64,000 nt of DNA from Rhizobacter koreensis (GCF_013366375.1 NZ_JABWMJ010000004.1:248001-312000); one strand, 5' to 3'; shown: positions 45,603-57,125, numbered from the stretch's first letter. Numbers and translations are program-made. Notes: generated from the sequence alone by a model not told the origin.

Positions 45603-45995
45603 TCACGAGGCGGTATTCCCCCGGGTTTCGAAGAGCAGCGCGGCCACCACCGAACGCCCCTCGGCGATCAGCACGTTGTAGGTGCGACAGGCTGCCGCGG
45701 TGTCCATCGTCTCGACGCCGATCCCGCTTCCGAGCAGCGGCCGCAGCAAGGCCGGGCGTACGAAGCGCAGGCGGGCGCCGCTGCCGAACAGCACCAGCTC
45801 CGGGGCGAGCGCCGCGACCTTCTCGAAGTGCTCGACGGCGAGCTGCTCGAAGGCGTCGACCTCCCAGCGCTCGACGTCGCCGCGCCACGCGACCAGCGTG
45901 CTGTGCGTGTACTCGACGCCGTTGACGATGATGCCGTCCGGGCCGTGGCGTGAAATCGCGTTCTGGCCCTCCTGTCGGTCGGCGCGCATCTTCAT
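45603..45995 (-). CDS. Mth938-like (DUF498) domain protein
   Basis: A 130-residue protein of the Mth938/DUF498 family, whose mitochondrial relative NDUFAF3 helps assemble complex I. The bacterial role is unknown. The characteristic stretch is GIIVNGVEYTHSTLVAW, then LVLFGSGARLRFVRPALLRPLL, VETMDTAAACRTYNVLIAEGRSVVAALLF. The start could be Met1 or Met3. It is upstream of bcp on the same strand and divergent from the alaA-like gene. TAGAAT at 46045-46050 on the minus strand may be its -10. Confidence 0.88.
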   Translation of the reverse strand: MKMRADRQEGQNAISRHGPDGIIVNGVEYTHSTLVAWRGDVERWEVDAFEQLAVEHFEKVAALAPELVLFGSGARLRFVRPALLRPLLGSGIGVETMDTAAACRTYNVLIAEGRSVVAALLFETRGNTAS

Positions 45996-46044
45996 GGTCT
46001 TCCCCTCGTGACGTGGGAATGCGGGGGCAAACCCTTGTGGTTAA

Positions 46045-46050
46045 ATTCTA
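46045..46050 (-). promoter_or_regulatory. Possible -10 element (TAGAAT) of the Mth938-domain gene
   Basis: TAGAAT on the minus strand, 49 bases before the start codon, in the 77-base divergent interval. The overlapping plus-strand TAAATT could serve the alaA-like gene. Confidence 0.3.
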
Positions 46051-46072
46051 GGTTTGCAGTCTGGAGGCCGCT

Positions 46073-47299
46073 TTGCATCCCGTACCGAAGTCGAGCAAGC
46101 TGGCCGGCGTGTGTTACGACATCCGCGGCCCGGTGCTGGAGAAGGCGCGCCGGATGGAAGAGGATGGTCAGCACATCATCAAGCTGAACATCGGCAACAT
46201 CGCGGCGTTCGGGCTCGAGCCGCCCGACGAGATCGTGCAGGACATGATCCGCAACCTGCCCGATGCCGCCGGCTACACCGACAGCAAGGGCCTGTTCGCG
46301 CCGCGCAAGGCGGTGGTCCACTACTCGCAGCAGAAGCGGATCGCCGGCGTCACCGTCGACGACGTTTATCTCGGCAACGGCGCGTCGGAGCTCATCACGC
46401 TCAGCATGAACGCGCTGCTCAACAACGGCGACGAGGTGCTGATCCCGGCGCCCGACTACCCGCTCTGGACCGCCTCGGTGGCGCTCTCGGGCGGCACGCC
46501 GGTGCACTACATCTGCGACGAGCAGTCCGACTGGATGCCCGATCTCGCCGACATGGCGGCCAAGATCACCGAGCGCACGCGCGCGATCGTCGTCATCAAC
46601 CCGAACAACCCGACGGGCGCGCTCTATCCGGTCGAGATCCTGCAGGGCATCGTCGAGCTGGCTCGGCGCCATCAGCTGATCGTGGTGGCCGACGAGATCT
46701 ACGACAAGACCGTCTACGACGGCAACGTGCACACCAGCATCGCGTCGCTCGCCGACGACGTGCTGTTCCTGACGCTCAACGGCCTGTCGAAGAACTACCG
46801 CAGCTGCGGCTACCGCGCCGGCTGGATGATCGTGTCGGGCGCGCGCGCCCACGCCCGCGACTACATCGAGGGCCTCAACATGCTGGCGTCGATGCGCCTG
46901 TGCGCCAACACGCCGGGGCAGCTCGCCATCCAGACGGCGCTCGGCGGCTACCAGAGCATCGACGACCTCGTCGCGCCGGGCGGGCGCCTGTGCCGCCAGC
47001 GCGACCTCGCGCACAAGCTGCTGTCCGAGATCCCCGGCGTGTCGGTGGTCAAGCCTAAGGCGGCGCTCTACATGTTCCCGCGCCTCGACCCGAAGCTCTA
47101 TCCGATCGCGGACGACCAGCAGTTCGCCTACGAGCTGCTTGCCGAGCAGAAGGTGCTGATCGTCCAGGGCACTGGTTTCAACTGGCCCAACCCCGACCAT
47201 TTCCGCGTCGTCTTCCTGCCGAACTCCGACGACCTGACCGAGGCGATCGGGCGCATCGCGCGCTTTCTCGACAACTACCGGGCGCGCCATGCGTCCTGA
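46073..47299 (+). CDS. alaA: Pyridoxal-phosphate aminotransferase, AlaA-like (glutamate-pyruvate type)
   Basis: A 408-residue class I aminotransferase. The PLP lysine is Lys240 in LNGLSKNYRSCGYRAGW. INPNNPTGALYP, VADEIYDKTVYDG and YPLWTASVALSGGTPVHY are typical of AlaA, the main alanine-forming transaminase. The start is TTG at 46073, with a GGAGG ribosome-binding site eight bases upstream. It precedes hom and thrC, a common betaproteobacterial order suggesting co-expression of amino acid synthesis. Other substrates of the AlaA/AlaC group are possible. Confidence 0.9.
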   Translation: MHPVPKSSKLAGVCYDIRGPVLEKARRMEEDGQHIIKLNIGNIAAFGLEPPDEIVQDMIRNLPDAAGYTDSKGLFAPRKAVVHYSQQKRIAGVTVDDVYLGNGASELITLSMNALLNNGDEVLIPAPDYPLWTASVALSGGTPVHYICDEQSDWMPDLADMAAKITERTRAIVVINPNNPTGALYPVEILQGIVELARRHQLIVVADEIYDKTVYDGNVHTSIASLADDVLFLTLNGLSKNYRSCGYRAGWMIVSGARAHARDYIEGLNMLASMRLCANTPGQLAIQTALGGYQSIDDLVAPGGRLCRQRDLAHKLLSEIPGVSVVKPKAALYMFPRLDPKLYPIADDQQFAYELLAEQKVLIVQGTGFNWPNPDHFRVVFLPNSDDLTEAIGRIARFLDNYRARHAS

Positions 47300-47309
47300 A
47301 AGCACTGCC

Positions 47310-48653
47310 ATGAAGGCGATCGAAGTCGGCCTGCTCGGGATCGGCACCGTCGGCGGCGGAACGTTCCGCGTGCTGCAGCGCAACGAGGAAGAGATCCGCC
47401 GGCGCGCCGGTCGCGCCATCCGCATCTCGATGGTCGCCGACCTCGACACCGCGCGCGCCGAGCAGGTCGTGGGCGGCGCGGCGAAAGTGGTCGGCGACGC
47501 GCGCGCGGTGATCGCGAACCCCGACATCGACGTCGTCGTCGAGCTGATCGGCGGCACCGGCCTCGCCAAGGCGCTCGTGCTCGAGGCGATCGCTGCCGGC
47601 AAGCACGTCGTCACCGCCAACAAGGCGCTGCTCGCGATCCACGGCACCGAGATCTTCGCGGCGGCGCGCGCCAAGGGCGTGGTGGTCGCGTTCGAGGCGG
47701 CGGTCGCCGGCGGCATTCCCATCATCAAGGCGCTGCGCGAGGGCCTGAGCGCGAACCGCCTCGAATGGGTCGCCGGCATCGTCAACGGCACCACCAACTA
47801 CATCCTGTCGGAGATGCGCTCGAAGGGCGTCGACTTCGCCGCCGCGCTGAAGGACGCACAGGCGCTCGGCTACGCCGAGGCCGACCCGACCTTCGACGTC
47901 GAGGGCGTCGACGCCGCGCACAAGGCGACGCTCGTCGGCGCGATCGCGTTCGGCATTCCGGTGCAGTTCGCGAGCGCCTACGTCGAGGGCATCGGCGCGC
48001 TGCAGGCCGCCGACATCGCCTATGCCGAGCAGCTCGGCTATCGGCTCAAGCTGCTCGCGATCACCAAGCGCCGCGACGACCTGCAGCAGCAGGGCGGCGC
48101 GACCGGCATCGAGCTGCGCGTGCACCCGACGCTGGTGCCCGCCAAGCGGCTGATCGCCAACGTCGAGGGCGCGATGAACGCGGTGCTGGTGCACGGCGAC
48201 GCGGTCGGCACGACCATGTACTACGGCAAGGGCGCCGGCGCCGAGCCGACCGCCTCGGCCGTGATCGCCGACCTCGTCGACATCGCACGGCTCATCACGG
48301 CCGATCCCGACCACCACGTGCCGCACCTCGCGTTCCAGCCGGCCGAGATGCACGACACGCCGGTGCTGCCGATCGAGGCCGTGATCACGTCGTTCTACCT
48401 GCGCCTGCAGGTCGAAGACCGCACCGGCGTGCTGGCCCGCATCACGCGCATCCTCGCCGACAACGACATCTCCATCGACGCGCTGCTGCAGCGCCCGGCC
48501 GAGAGCGACGCGCCCGGCGCGAGCCGCACCGACGTGATCATCCTCACCCACGACACCGTCGAGGGCCGCATGACGCGCGCCATTGCCGAGATGCAGGCGC
48601 TGCCGACCGTGCTCGCGCCGATCGTCCGCATTCGCAAGGAAGAGCTCGGTTGA
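47310..48653 (+). CDS. hom: Homoserine dehydrogenase
   Basis: A 447-residue enzyme reducing aspartate semialdehyde to homoserine for threonine and methionine synthesis. It has the NAD(P) motif GLLGIGTVGGGTFRVL at the start, VTANKALLAIHG, FEAAVAGGIPIIKALREGL, NGTTNYILSEM and LGYAEADPTFDVEGVDAAHK. A C-terminal ACT domain (LQVEDRTGVLARITRILADN) implies threonine feedback. The ATG at 47310 gives the conserved beginning; the ATG at 47289 would overlap alaA. The stop overlaps thrC by four bases (TTGA). Confidence 0.96.
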   Translation: MKAIEVGLLGIGTVGGGTFRVLQRNEEEIRRRAGRAIRISMVADLDTARAEQVVGGAAKVVGDARAVIANPDIDVVVELIGGTGLAKALVLEAIAAGKHVVTANKALLAIHGTEIFAAARAKGVVVAFEAAVAGGIPIIKALREGLSANRLEWVAGIVNGTTNYILSEMRSKGVDFAAALKDAQALGYAEADPTFDVEGVDAAHKATLVGAIAFGIPVQFASAYVEGIGALQAADIAYAEQLGYRLKLLAITKRRDDLQQQGGATGIELRVHPTLVPAKRLIANVEGAMNAVLVHGDAVGTTMYYGKGAGAEPTASAVIADLVDIARLITADPDHHVPHLAFQPAEMHDTPVLPIEAVITSFYLRLQVEDRTGVLARITRILADNDISIDALLQRPAESDAPGASRTDVIILTHDTVEGRMTRAIAEMQALPTVLAPIVRIRKEELG

Positions 48654-50086
48654 AGTACATCAGCACGCGCGGCGACGCCCAGCCGCGCAGCTTTTCCGAG
48701 ATCCTGCTCGCCGGTCTGGCGCCCGATGGCGGGCTCTACCTGCCGGTGTCGTATCCGCAGCTCGACGCCGCGACGCTCGAGCGCTGGCGCGGCATGCGCT
48801 ACGCCGAGGTGGCGTGCGAGCTGCTGTCGATGTACATCGACGACATCCCGCCGGCCGACCTGCGCGACCTCGTCGAGCGCACCTACACCGTGGAGGCGTT
48901 CGGCGACGAGCGCATCACGCCGCTGCAGCCGCTCGACGAAGGCGTGTACCTCGAGCAGCTCTCGAATGGTCCGACGCTCGCGTTCAAGGACATGGCGATG
49001 CAGCTGCTCGGCAACCTGTTCGAGTACGAACTCGGGCGGCGCGGCGAGACGCTCAACGTGCTCGGCGCGACCTCGGGCGACACCGGCAGCGCGGCCGAGT
49101 ACGCGCTGCGCGGCAAGCGCGGCATCAACGTCTTCATGCTCTCGCCGGCGGGCCGGATGAGCCCGTTCCAGCAGGCGCAGATGTTCAGCCTGCTCGACCC
49201 GAACATCCACAACCTCGTCGTCGACGGCGTGTTCGACGACTGCCAGGACCTCGTCAAGGCGGTCTCGAACGACCTCGCGTTCAAGCGCCGCCACCGCATC
49301 GGCACCGTCAACTCGATCAACTGGGCGCGCCTCCTGGCGCAGGTCGTCTACTACGTGGTCGGCTACCTGCAGGCGGCCAGGCGCGTAGGCGATCCGGTCA
49401 GCTTCGCGGTGCCGTCGGGCAATTTCGGCAACATCTGCGCCGGCCATGTCGCGCGGATGATGGGGCTGCCGATCCGTCGCCTGGTGCTCGCGACCAACGA
49501 GAACAACGTGCTCGAGGAGTTCTTCCGCACCGGCACCTACCGGGTGCGCTCGGGCGCCGAGACGCACGAGACGTCGAGCCCCTCGATGGACATCTCGAAG
49601 GCTTCGAATTTCGAGCGGTTCGTGTACGACGTGGTCGGGCGCGACCCGGCGCGCACGCGCGAGCTGTTCGTCGCCGGCGTCGAGCGCGAGCGCCGCTTCA
49701 GCTTCGACGAGGCCGACCGTGCCGAGGTCGAACGCTTCGGCATCGTCGCCGGTACCAGCACCCATGCCGACCGTCTGGCGACGATCCGCGACACCTGGGA
49801 ACGCTTCGGCCGCGTGATCGACACGCACACCGCCGACGGCCTCTACGTGGCGCGGCGCCACGTCGAGCCGGGCGTTCCGATGATCGTGCTCGAGACCGCC
49901 CTCGCCGCGAAGTTCAGCGCCACCGTCGTCGAGGCGATCGGCATCGAGCCGCCGCGGCCGCCGCGCCTTGCCGGGCTCGAGGCGTTGCCGCGCCGCTTCG
50001 AAGCGCTGCCGCGCGACGTCGAAGCGCTCAAGCGCCTGATCGCCGCGCGCGACGAGCCGGCGACTGCCGACGTCGGCACGCGCTGA
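48650..50086 (+). CDS. thrC: Threonine synthase
   Basis: A 478-residue PLP enzyme converting phosphohomoserine to threonine. The start KYISTRGDAQPRSFSEILL, PLP Lys113 in NGPTLAFKDMAMQLLG, GATSGDTGSAAEYALRG and SGNFGNICAGHVARMMGLP are diagnostic of the longer proteobacterial/fungal-type enzyme. The TTG at 48650 overlaps the hom stop, so the two are likely translationally coupled. Homoserine kinase (thrB) is not in this window. It is followed after 22 bases by moeA. Confidence 0.95.
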   Translation: MKYISTRGDAQPRSFSEILLAGLAPDGGLYLPVSYPQLDAATLERWRGMRYAEVACELLSMYIDDIPPADLRDLVERTYTVEAFGDERITPLQPLDEGVYLEQLSNGPTLAFKDMAMQLLGNLFEYELGRRGETLNVLGATSGDTGSAAEYALRGKRGINVFMLSPAGRMSPFQQAQMFSLLDPNIHNLVVDGVFDDCQDLVKAVSNDLAFKRRHRIGTVNSINWARLLAQVVYYVVGYLQAARRVGDPVSFAVPSGNFGNICAGHVARMMGLPIRRLVLATNENNVLEEFFRTGTYRVRSGAETHETSSPSMDISKASNFERFVYDVVGRDPARTRELFVAGVERERRFSFDEADRAEVERFGIVAGTSTHADRLATIRDTWERFGRVIDTHTADGLYVARRHVEPGVPMIVLETALAAKFSATVVEAIGIEPPRPPRLAGLEALPRRFEALPRDVEALKRLIAARDEPATADVGTR

Positions 50087-50108
50087 CGCTGCCTCCCGCC
50101 AGCCGCCG

Positions 50109-51341
50109 ATGAGCACGCCGGCCCCGCTGCTGACGCTCGAGGAGGCGCTCGCGCGGCTGCTCGGGGCGGTCGCGCCGCTGCCGGCGAGCGACGCTGTCGA
50201 GGTGCCGACGCTCGACGCGCTCGGCCGCGTGCTCGCCGCCGACGTGACGTCGATCTGCGACGTACCGCCGGCCGACAACAGCGGCATGGACGGCTATGCG
50301 GTGCGTGTCGCCGACGTGCCGCGGGCGGGCGCCTGGCTGCCGGTCTCGCAGCGCGTACCCGCCGGCAGCGTGCCGCGGCCGCTCGCGCCCGGCACCGCGG
50401 CGCGCATCTTCACCGGAGGACAGGTACCGCCCGGCGCCGACGCGGTGGTGATGCAGGAGCGCTGCGTGGCCGAGGGCGACCGGGTCCGCATCGACGTCGA
50501 CCCGCAGCCGGGCCAATCGATCCGGCGCCGCGGCGAAGACATCGCGGCCGGGAGCGTGGTGCTCGGCGCCGGCACCCGCCTCACGCCGCAGGCGCTCGGC
50601 CTCGCGGCATCGGCGGGCGCCGCCACCCTGCGCGTTGCGCGCCGGCCGCGCGTCGCGCTGTTCTCGACCGGCGACGAGCTCGCGATGCCGGGCGAGCCGC
50701 TCGCGCCCGGCGCGATCTACAACTCGAACCGCTTCATGCTGCACGCGGCGATCCGCGCGCTCGGCTGCGACTGCGACGACCTCGGCATCGTCCCCGATCG
50801 GCTCGACGCCACCCGCGATGCGCTGCGCCGCGCCGCCGCGCACAGCGACCTCATCGTGACGAGCGGGGGCGTCTCGGTCGGCGAAGAGGATCACCTCAAG
50901 CCGGCGCTCGAAGCCGAGGGCCGGCTCGATCTCTGGGAGCTCGCCGTCAAGCCCGGCAAGCCGCTCGCGTTCGGCAAGGTGTTCCGCGGCGACGATACGG
51001 CGGCATGGTTCGTCGGCCTGCCGGGCAACCCGGTGTCGAGCTTCGTGACCTTCCAACTCGCCGTGCGGCCGCTGTTGCTGCGCCTGCAGGGCGCCGTCGA
51101 TGTCGAGCCCAAGCCGCTGCTGCAGCGTGCCGACTTCGACTGGCCGCGTCCGGACCGGCGCCGCGAGTTCCTGCGTGTGCGGCGCAACGCCGCCGGTGGG
51201 CTCGACCTGTTCCCGAATCAGGGCTCGGGCGTGCTCACGTCGGTGGTGTGGGGCGACGGCGTCGTCGACAACCCGCCCGGCCAGGCGATCCGTCCCGGCG
51301 ATACGGTGCGGTATCTGTCGTTCGGCGAATGGCAAGCATGA
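50109..51341 (+). CDS. moeA: Molybdopterin molybdenumtransferase MoeA
   Basis: A 410-residue enzyme that inserts molybdate into adenylylated molybdopterin. The conserved NSGMDGYAVR motif is at about residues 57-66. GTAARIFTGGQVPPGADAVVMQE, RRRGEDI, STGDELAMPG, SGGVSVGEEDHLK, and the substrate-loop KPGKPLAFGKVF and GLPGNPVSSFVTF stretches are present. Length is normal. It starts a moeA-moaD-moaE trio tightly packed behind thrC. Confidence 0.96.
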   Translation: MSTPAPLLTLEEALARLLGAVAPLPASDAVEVPTLDALGRVLAADVTSICDVPPADNSGMDGYAVRVADVPRAGAWLPVSQRVPAGSVPRPLAPGTAARIFTGGQVPPGADAVVMQERCVAEGDRVRIDVDPQPGQSIRRRGEDIAAGSVVLGAGTRLTPQALGLAASAGAATLRVARRPRVALFSTGDELAMPGEPLAPGAIYNSNRFMLHAAIRALGCDCDDLGIVPDRLDATRDALRRAAAHSDLIVTSGGVSVGEEDHLKPALEAEGRLDLWELAVKPGKPLAFGKVFRGDDTAAWFVGLPGNPVSSFVTFQLAVRPLLLRLQGAVDVEPKPLLQRADFDWPRPDRRREFLRVRRNAAGGLDLFPNQGSGVLTSVVWGDGVVDNPPGQAIRPGDTVRYLSFGEWQA

Positions 51342-51589
51342 ACATTCGGGTGCGCTACTTCGCGTCGGTGCGCGAGGCGCTCGGCGCCGGCGAAACGCTG
51401 CAGATCGACGCACCGGCGACGGTGGGCGACGTCCGCGATGCACTGATCGCGAGGAGCCCCGAACACGCGCGCGTCCTCGCGCGCGACCGCCTGCTGCGCA
51501 GCGCGCTCGACCAGGTGCTGTGCGCCGAGTCGGCGGCGGTCGGCGACGGCGCCGAGGTCGGCTTCTTCCCGCCGGTGACCGGGGGCTAG
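51338..51589 (+). CDS. moaD: Molybdopterin synthase sulfur carrier subunit MoaD
   Basis: An 83-residue ubiquitin-fold protein whose C-terminal glycine carries a thiocarboxylate used to make molybdopterin. The ATG at 51338 overlaps the moeA stop by four bases (an ATG three codons earlier is possible). The beginning MNIRVRYFASVREALG and the end FFPPVTGG, with the obligatory Gly-Gly, identify it. Its large-subunit partner moaE follows one base after the stop. Confidence 0.95.
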   Translation: MNIRVRYFASVREALGAGETLQIDAPATVGDVRDALIARSPEHARVLARDRLLRSALDQVLCAESAAVGDGAEVGFFPPVTGG

Positions 51590-51590
51590 G

Positions 51591-52088
51591 GTGGCCGCCC
51601 CGCGCGTCGCGGTGCAGACCGCCGATTTCGACCTCGGCGCCGAGGTCGCGCGGCTCCGTCGCGGCGATCTCGGCGTGGGCGCGGTCGTCGCCTTCGTCGG
51701 GACGGTGCGCGACCGCAGCGACGGCGCCGACGTGGCCTCGATGGAGCTCGAGCACTACCCGGGCATGACCGAGGCGAGCATCGAACGCATGATCGACGCC
51801 GCCTTCGAACGCTTCGACATCCGCGCCGCCAGGGTGATTCATCGTGTCGGCCTGCTGCAGCCGCTCGAGCAGATCGTGCTGGTGGTGGTCACGTCGGCGC
51901 ACCGCGGCGCCGCGTTCGAGGCCTGCGAGTTCCTGATGGATTACCTGAAGACGCAGGCGCCGTTCTGGAAGAAGGAGACGACGCCCGCCGGCGCGCGCTG
52001 GGTCGACGCCCGCGTCAGCGACGACGCGGCGCTGCGCCGCTGGGGCATCCAGGCCGGCAACGCTTCGGTCGAGCCGCCTGCCGCATGA
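51591..52088 (+). CDS. moaE: Molybdopterin synthase catalytic subunit MoaE
   Basis: A 165-residue subunit that forms a heterotetramer with MoaD and converts cPMP to molybdopterin. GAVVAFVGTVRDRSDGADV, LELEHYPGMTEASIE-like segment, VIHRVGLLQPLEQIVLVVVTSAHRGAAFEAC and FWKKETTPAGARWVDA contain the expected active-site lysines and arginines. The start is GTG at 51591, immediately after moaD. The fluoride exporter gene follows 46 bases later. Confidence 0.95.
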   Translation: MAAPRVAVQTADFDLGAEVARLRRGDLGVGAVVAFVGTVRDRSDGADVASMELEHYPGMTEASIERMIDAAFERFDIRAARVIHRVGLLQPLEQIVLVVVTSAHRGAAFEACEFLMDYLKTQAPFWKKETTPAGARWVDARVSDDAALRRWGIQAGNASVEPPAA

Positions 52089-52134
52089 GCGGCGACCGCG
52101 CAGCGCCGTTGTCCGAACCGGCGCCGACGCGCCG

Positions 52135-52527
52135 ATGCTGAACGGCGCGCCGCTCGCGCCCCAGGTCGCGGCCGTCGCCGGCGGGGCCGCAGTCGGCGCA
52201 CTGCTGCGCTGGGGTGCGGCGCTGGCCCTGAACGGGCGCTGGACGGGCTTTCCGCTCGGCACGCTGACGGTGAACGTGATCGGCGGGCTGCTGATCGGCG
52301 CCGCGCTCGCCGTGTTCGAGCGACAGCCGAACGACCTGCTGCGCCTCCTGGTGGTGACGGGCTTCCTCGGCGGCTTCACCACCTTCTCGGCGTTCTCGGT
52401 CGAGTCGCTGCTGATGCTGCAGCGCCAGGAGTGGGTGCTGGCGCTGCTGCATACGGTGGCTCACGTGGCGGGCTCGCTCGCCTGCGCGGCGATCGGCTAC
52501 CGACTGATCCGGACGATCGTCGGCTGA
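52135..52527 (+). CDS. crcB: Fluoride efflux channel CrcB (Fluc)
   Basis: A 130-residue four-helix membrane protein that works as an antiparallel dimer exporting fluoride. GAALALNGRWTGFPLGTLTVNVIGG and the signature GFLGGFTTFSAFSVE with its paired phenylalanines are present, as are four hydrophobic segments. The 46 bases upstream are too short and do not resemble a fluoride riboswitch, so expression probably comes with the mo genes. It is the last gene before the clpB promoter region. Confidence 0.93.
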   Translation: MLNGAPLAPQVAAVAGGAAVGALLRWGAALALNGRWTGFPLGTLTVNVIGGLLIGAALAVFERQPNDLLRLLVVTGFLGGFTTFSAFSVESLLMLQRQEWVLALLHTVAHVAGSLACAAIGYRLIRTIVG

Positions 52528-52635
52528 CCCGTCGCTGCGTTGCGAGTGGCCGCGGCGCCGTGACGTCCCGGCGACCGAACGTTCGTCGGGTGCGCGACTC
52601 GACGCAGCGCCGATTCGCCCCGCTGCCACCATGGC

Positions 52636-52664
52636 CTTGAAAAAGGCTCGCGGCTGCCTCACTT
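52636..52664 (+). promoter_or_regulatory. clpB: Sigma-32 (heat-shock) promoter of clpB
   Basis: CTTGAAA (52636-52642), a 14-base spacer and CCTCACTT (52657-52664) closely match the RpoH consensus CTTGAAA-N(11-16)-CCCATNT. Transcription would begin near 52671, giving a leader of about 18 bases before the clpB ATG. ClpB is a classical RpoH target. Confidence 0.7.
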
Positions 52665-52688
52665 CGAGCGCATTCGGGGGACACCACC

Positions 52689-55277
<2,589 letters not shown>

Positions 55278-55297
55278 CCGGGCGCCGCTCGCGCGGC

Positions 55298-55336
55298 AAG
55301 GCCCGCCACGCTCGCGCGTGTGCGGGCCTTTTCCTT
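55298..55336 (+). terminator. Intrinsic terminator of clpB
   Basis: A 9-bp stem AAGGCCCGC / GCGGGCCTT with an inner ACGC/GCGT helix is followed by TTCCTT, 21 bases after the clpB stop. It lies between convergent genes and may also act on the minus strand, where the run is AA-rich instead. Confidence 0.75.
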
Positions 55337-55391
55337 GCGGTCGACGCGCGCGCGACGGATCGGCGGGAGGGCGCGCGCGAGCGCGGCGCGT

Positions 55392-56852
55392 CTACGCCGG
55401 ATGCGCCTCGTCGAACAGCGCGTCGAGGCGCTGCACCTGCAGTCGTGCGAGCGTGAGGTTCGAGGTCGCGCGGTCGAGCACGACGTGCAGCGCGGTACCG
55501 GGGTGCTTGGGCACCGCACGCAGCAGCAGGTGATGCGAGCCGAGCGTGATCGCGGCCTCCGGCAGCAGGTGCCCGAAGCCGAGCGTGCGACTCGTCGTCG
55601 TCATCGCCGCGAGCAGCTCGTTGCCGTGCGTCGCGAGGTCGCCCGACGTCGGCCCGGTGCCCACGTAGGCGATCGCCCGGCCGCTACCGGTCTCAAACAC
55701 GCAGCAGCCGACGACGCCGCTCAGCTCGCCGATCTGCCGCACGTACCGGTCGAGCTGCGACGGATGGCCCGCATCCGCCGGCGCATCGGCGACGATCGCG
55801 TCCGAGCGCACCGGCAGCGGCGCGGGATGCGCGTCGAGCGCGGCCGGCGCGCTGACCGGCGCGGCGCTGATGATCGGGCTGCGGCGCGCGCTGTACGGCT
55901 GCGGCGCGAAGCCGGCGAGCTCGGGAACATGCGCAGTGTCGGCGCTGCTCGGGTCGCGCAAGCGGCTCCAGGAGCCGGTGATGAAGCCCCACGCGTCCGC
56001 CGGCCGGGTGACCTGCGGGGTGGTGCGCACCGCGATGCCGGTGCCGCGCCCGAGCTCGGCGCCCTGGGTCGCGATCGTGCTCGACGACGACAGCGGCAGC
56101 AGCAGGACCTGCCGGTTCGGCCACGGGCCGGTGAGGATTTCGTCGTGCAGCGGCTTGAGAGCGGCGGCGAGCGCGTGCGCCGGCAGGTCGCCGATCATGA
56201 GGACGCCCAGACGGCTGTGCGCGAGCAGGGTCCGGGCGATCGCGTGACGCGCCGCGGTGTCGGCGTCGACCTCGGTCGAGTAGAGACGCACCGGGCGGGT
56301 GCCGACCACCGCCAGGTCGACGAACTCGATCGTCGCGAGCGGCGTGCCGTAGCCCTGGCGCCGGATCACGAGCTTCTGCACCGCGCGACCACTCGCTGCG
56401 GCAATGCCGATCAGGAGCTTGCGCGACGAGGTGGTCGAGACGTCGTGCACCGCGATGAACTCGGGTCGCAGATGCTCGAACTGCTGCTGCAGCGCGAAGG
56501 CGGGGTCGGACGAGACGAACAGCTCGCGCTCGTTGTTGCCGATCTGGCGCCCGATCTCGTCCTTCTCGCCCGAGAGATATTCGCTTTCGTCGCCGAGCAG
56601 CTGGGTCGCGAGGGCGGTCTGCGCGCGCGTCTCCTGCCACGCGTCGGGGAGCTGGGCGCCGGTCGGCGGCCGCATCGGCGGCGCGTCGGCGGGCTTGGCG
56701 GCGGGCGGCGGAAGCGGCGCCTGGGCCCGCGTCGGCTGCCACTCGTCGAGGGCAGGGCCGCGCGGGAACGCCCGCGTGGGCGCCCATTCGGAGCCGGCCT
56801 CGCTGTCGCTCGCGTCGGGACGCGTTCTTCCGGAGTCGCCCGAGTTGTTCAT
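55392..56852 (-). CDS. Uncharacterised protein with W-x-x-T-R-A repeats and Roadblock/LC7-like C-terminus
   Basis: A 486-residue protein I cannot name. Residues 1-85 are disordered and Pro/Ala-rich, with three copies of a short motif: W23-A-P-T-R-A, W38-Q-P-T-R-A and W72-Q-E-T-R-A. Residues about 105-300 form a mixed alpha/beta region of unknown family. Residues about 365-480 (LDRYVRQIGELSGVVGCCVF, then LGSHHLLLRAV and LHVVLDRATSNLTLARLQ) have the strand-helix pattern of Roadblock/LC7 domains, which regulate small GTPases such as MglA. No GTPase gene is nearby. No signal peptide or membrane segment is seen. It is convergent with clpB and divergent from rpsF. Confidence 0.75.
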   Translation of the reverse strand: MNNSGDSGRTRPDASDSEAGSEWAPTRAFPRGPALDEWQPTRAQAPLPPPAAKPADAPPMRPPTGAQLPDAWQETRAQTALATQLLGDESEYLSGEKDEIGRQIGNNERELFVSSDPAFALQQQFEHLRPEFIAVHDVSTTSSRKLLIGIAAASGRAVQKLVIRRQGYGTPLATIEFVDLAVVGTRPVRLYSTEVDADTAARHAIARTLLAHSRLGVLMIGDLPAHALAAALKPLHDEILTGPWPNRQVLLLPLSSSSTIATQGAELGRGTGIAVRTTPQVTRPADAWGFITGSWSRLRDPSSADTAHVPELAGFAPQPYSARRSPIISAAPVSAPAALDAHPAPLPVRSDAIVADAPADAGHPSQLDRYVRQIGELSGVVGCCVFETGSGRAIAYVGTGPTSGDLATHGNELLAAMTTTSRTLGFGHLLPEAAITLGSHHLLLRAVPKHPGTALHVVLDRATSNLTLARLQVQRLDALFDEAHPA

Positions 56853-57080
56853 TCAGCGTCCACGTTGGCGAACATGCTTCAGCTCCGGGCCTGCCGGTGT
56901 CGAGACGCGGGCAGGGCCATCCATTGCGGGACAACAGGGCTGGAGCCCGCGAGTGTAGAGACGATGCGGTGCAAAGGGGGCGGCGCGGAGCGCTCGCGAC
57001 GCAACAACTGCACACACGTGCGAGCTGCGCGCCGCATCATGCCCGGCCTGACGCCCCGAAGCGTCAGCCGATTGCGGGCT

Positions 57081-57109
57081 TTCCAGAGGTCTCGCTCTCG
57101 GGCTATAAT
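57081..57109 (+). promoter_or_regulatory. Promoter of rpsF-priB-rpsR-rplI
   Basis: A perfect TATAAT at 57104-57109 with TTCCAG 17 bases upstream as a weak -35. Transcription would start near 57116, giving a leader of about 70 bases. Confidence 0.6.
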
Positions 57110-57125
57110 CGTCGGCTTTTCCCTT

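Noticed and set aside
52089..52134. Possible fluoride riboswitch before crcB
   Set aside because: The 46-base gap is too short and lacks the conserved crcB-motif core.
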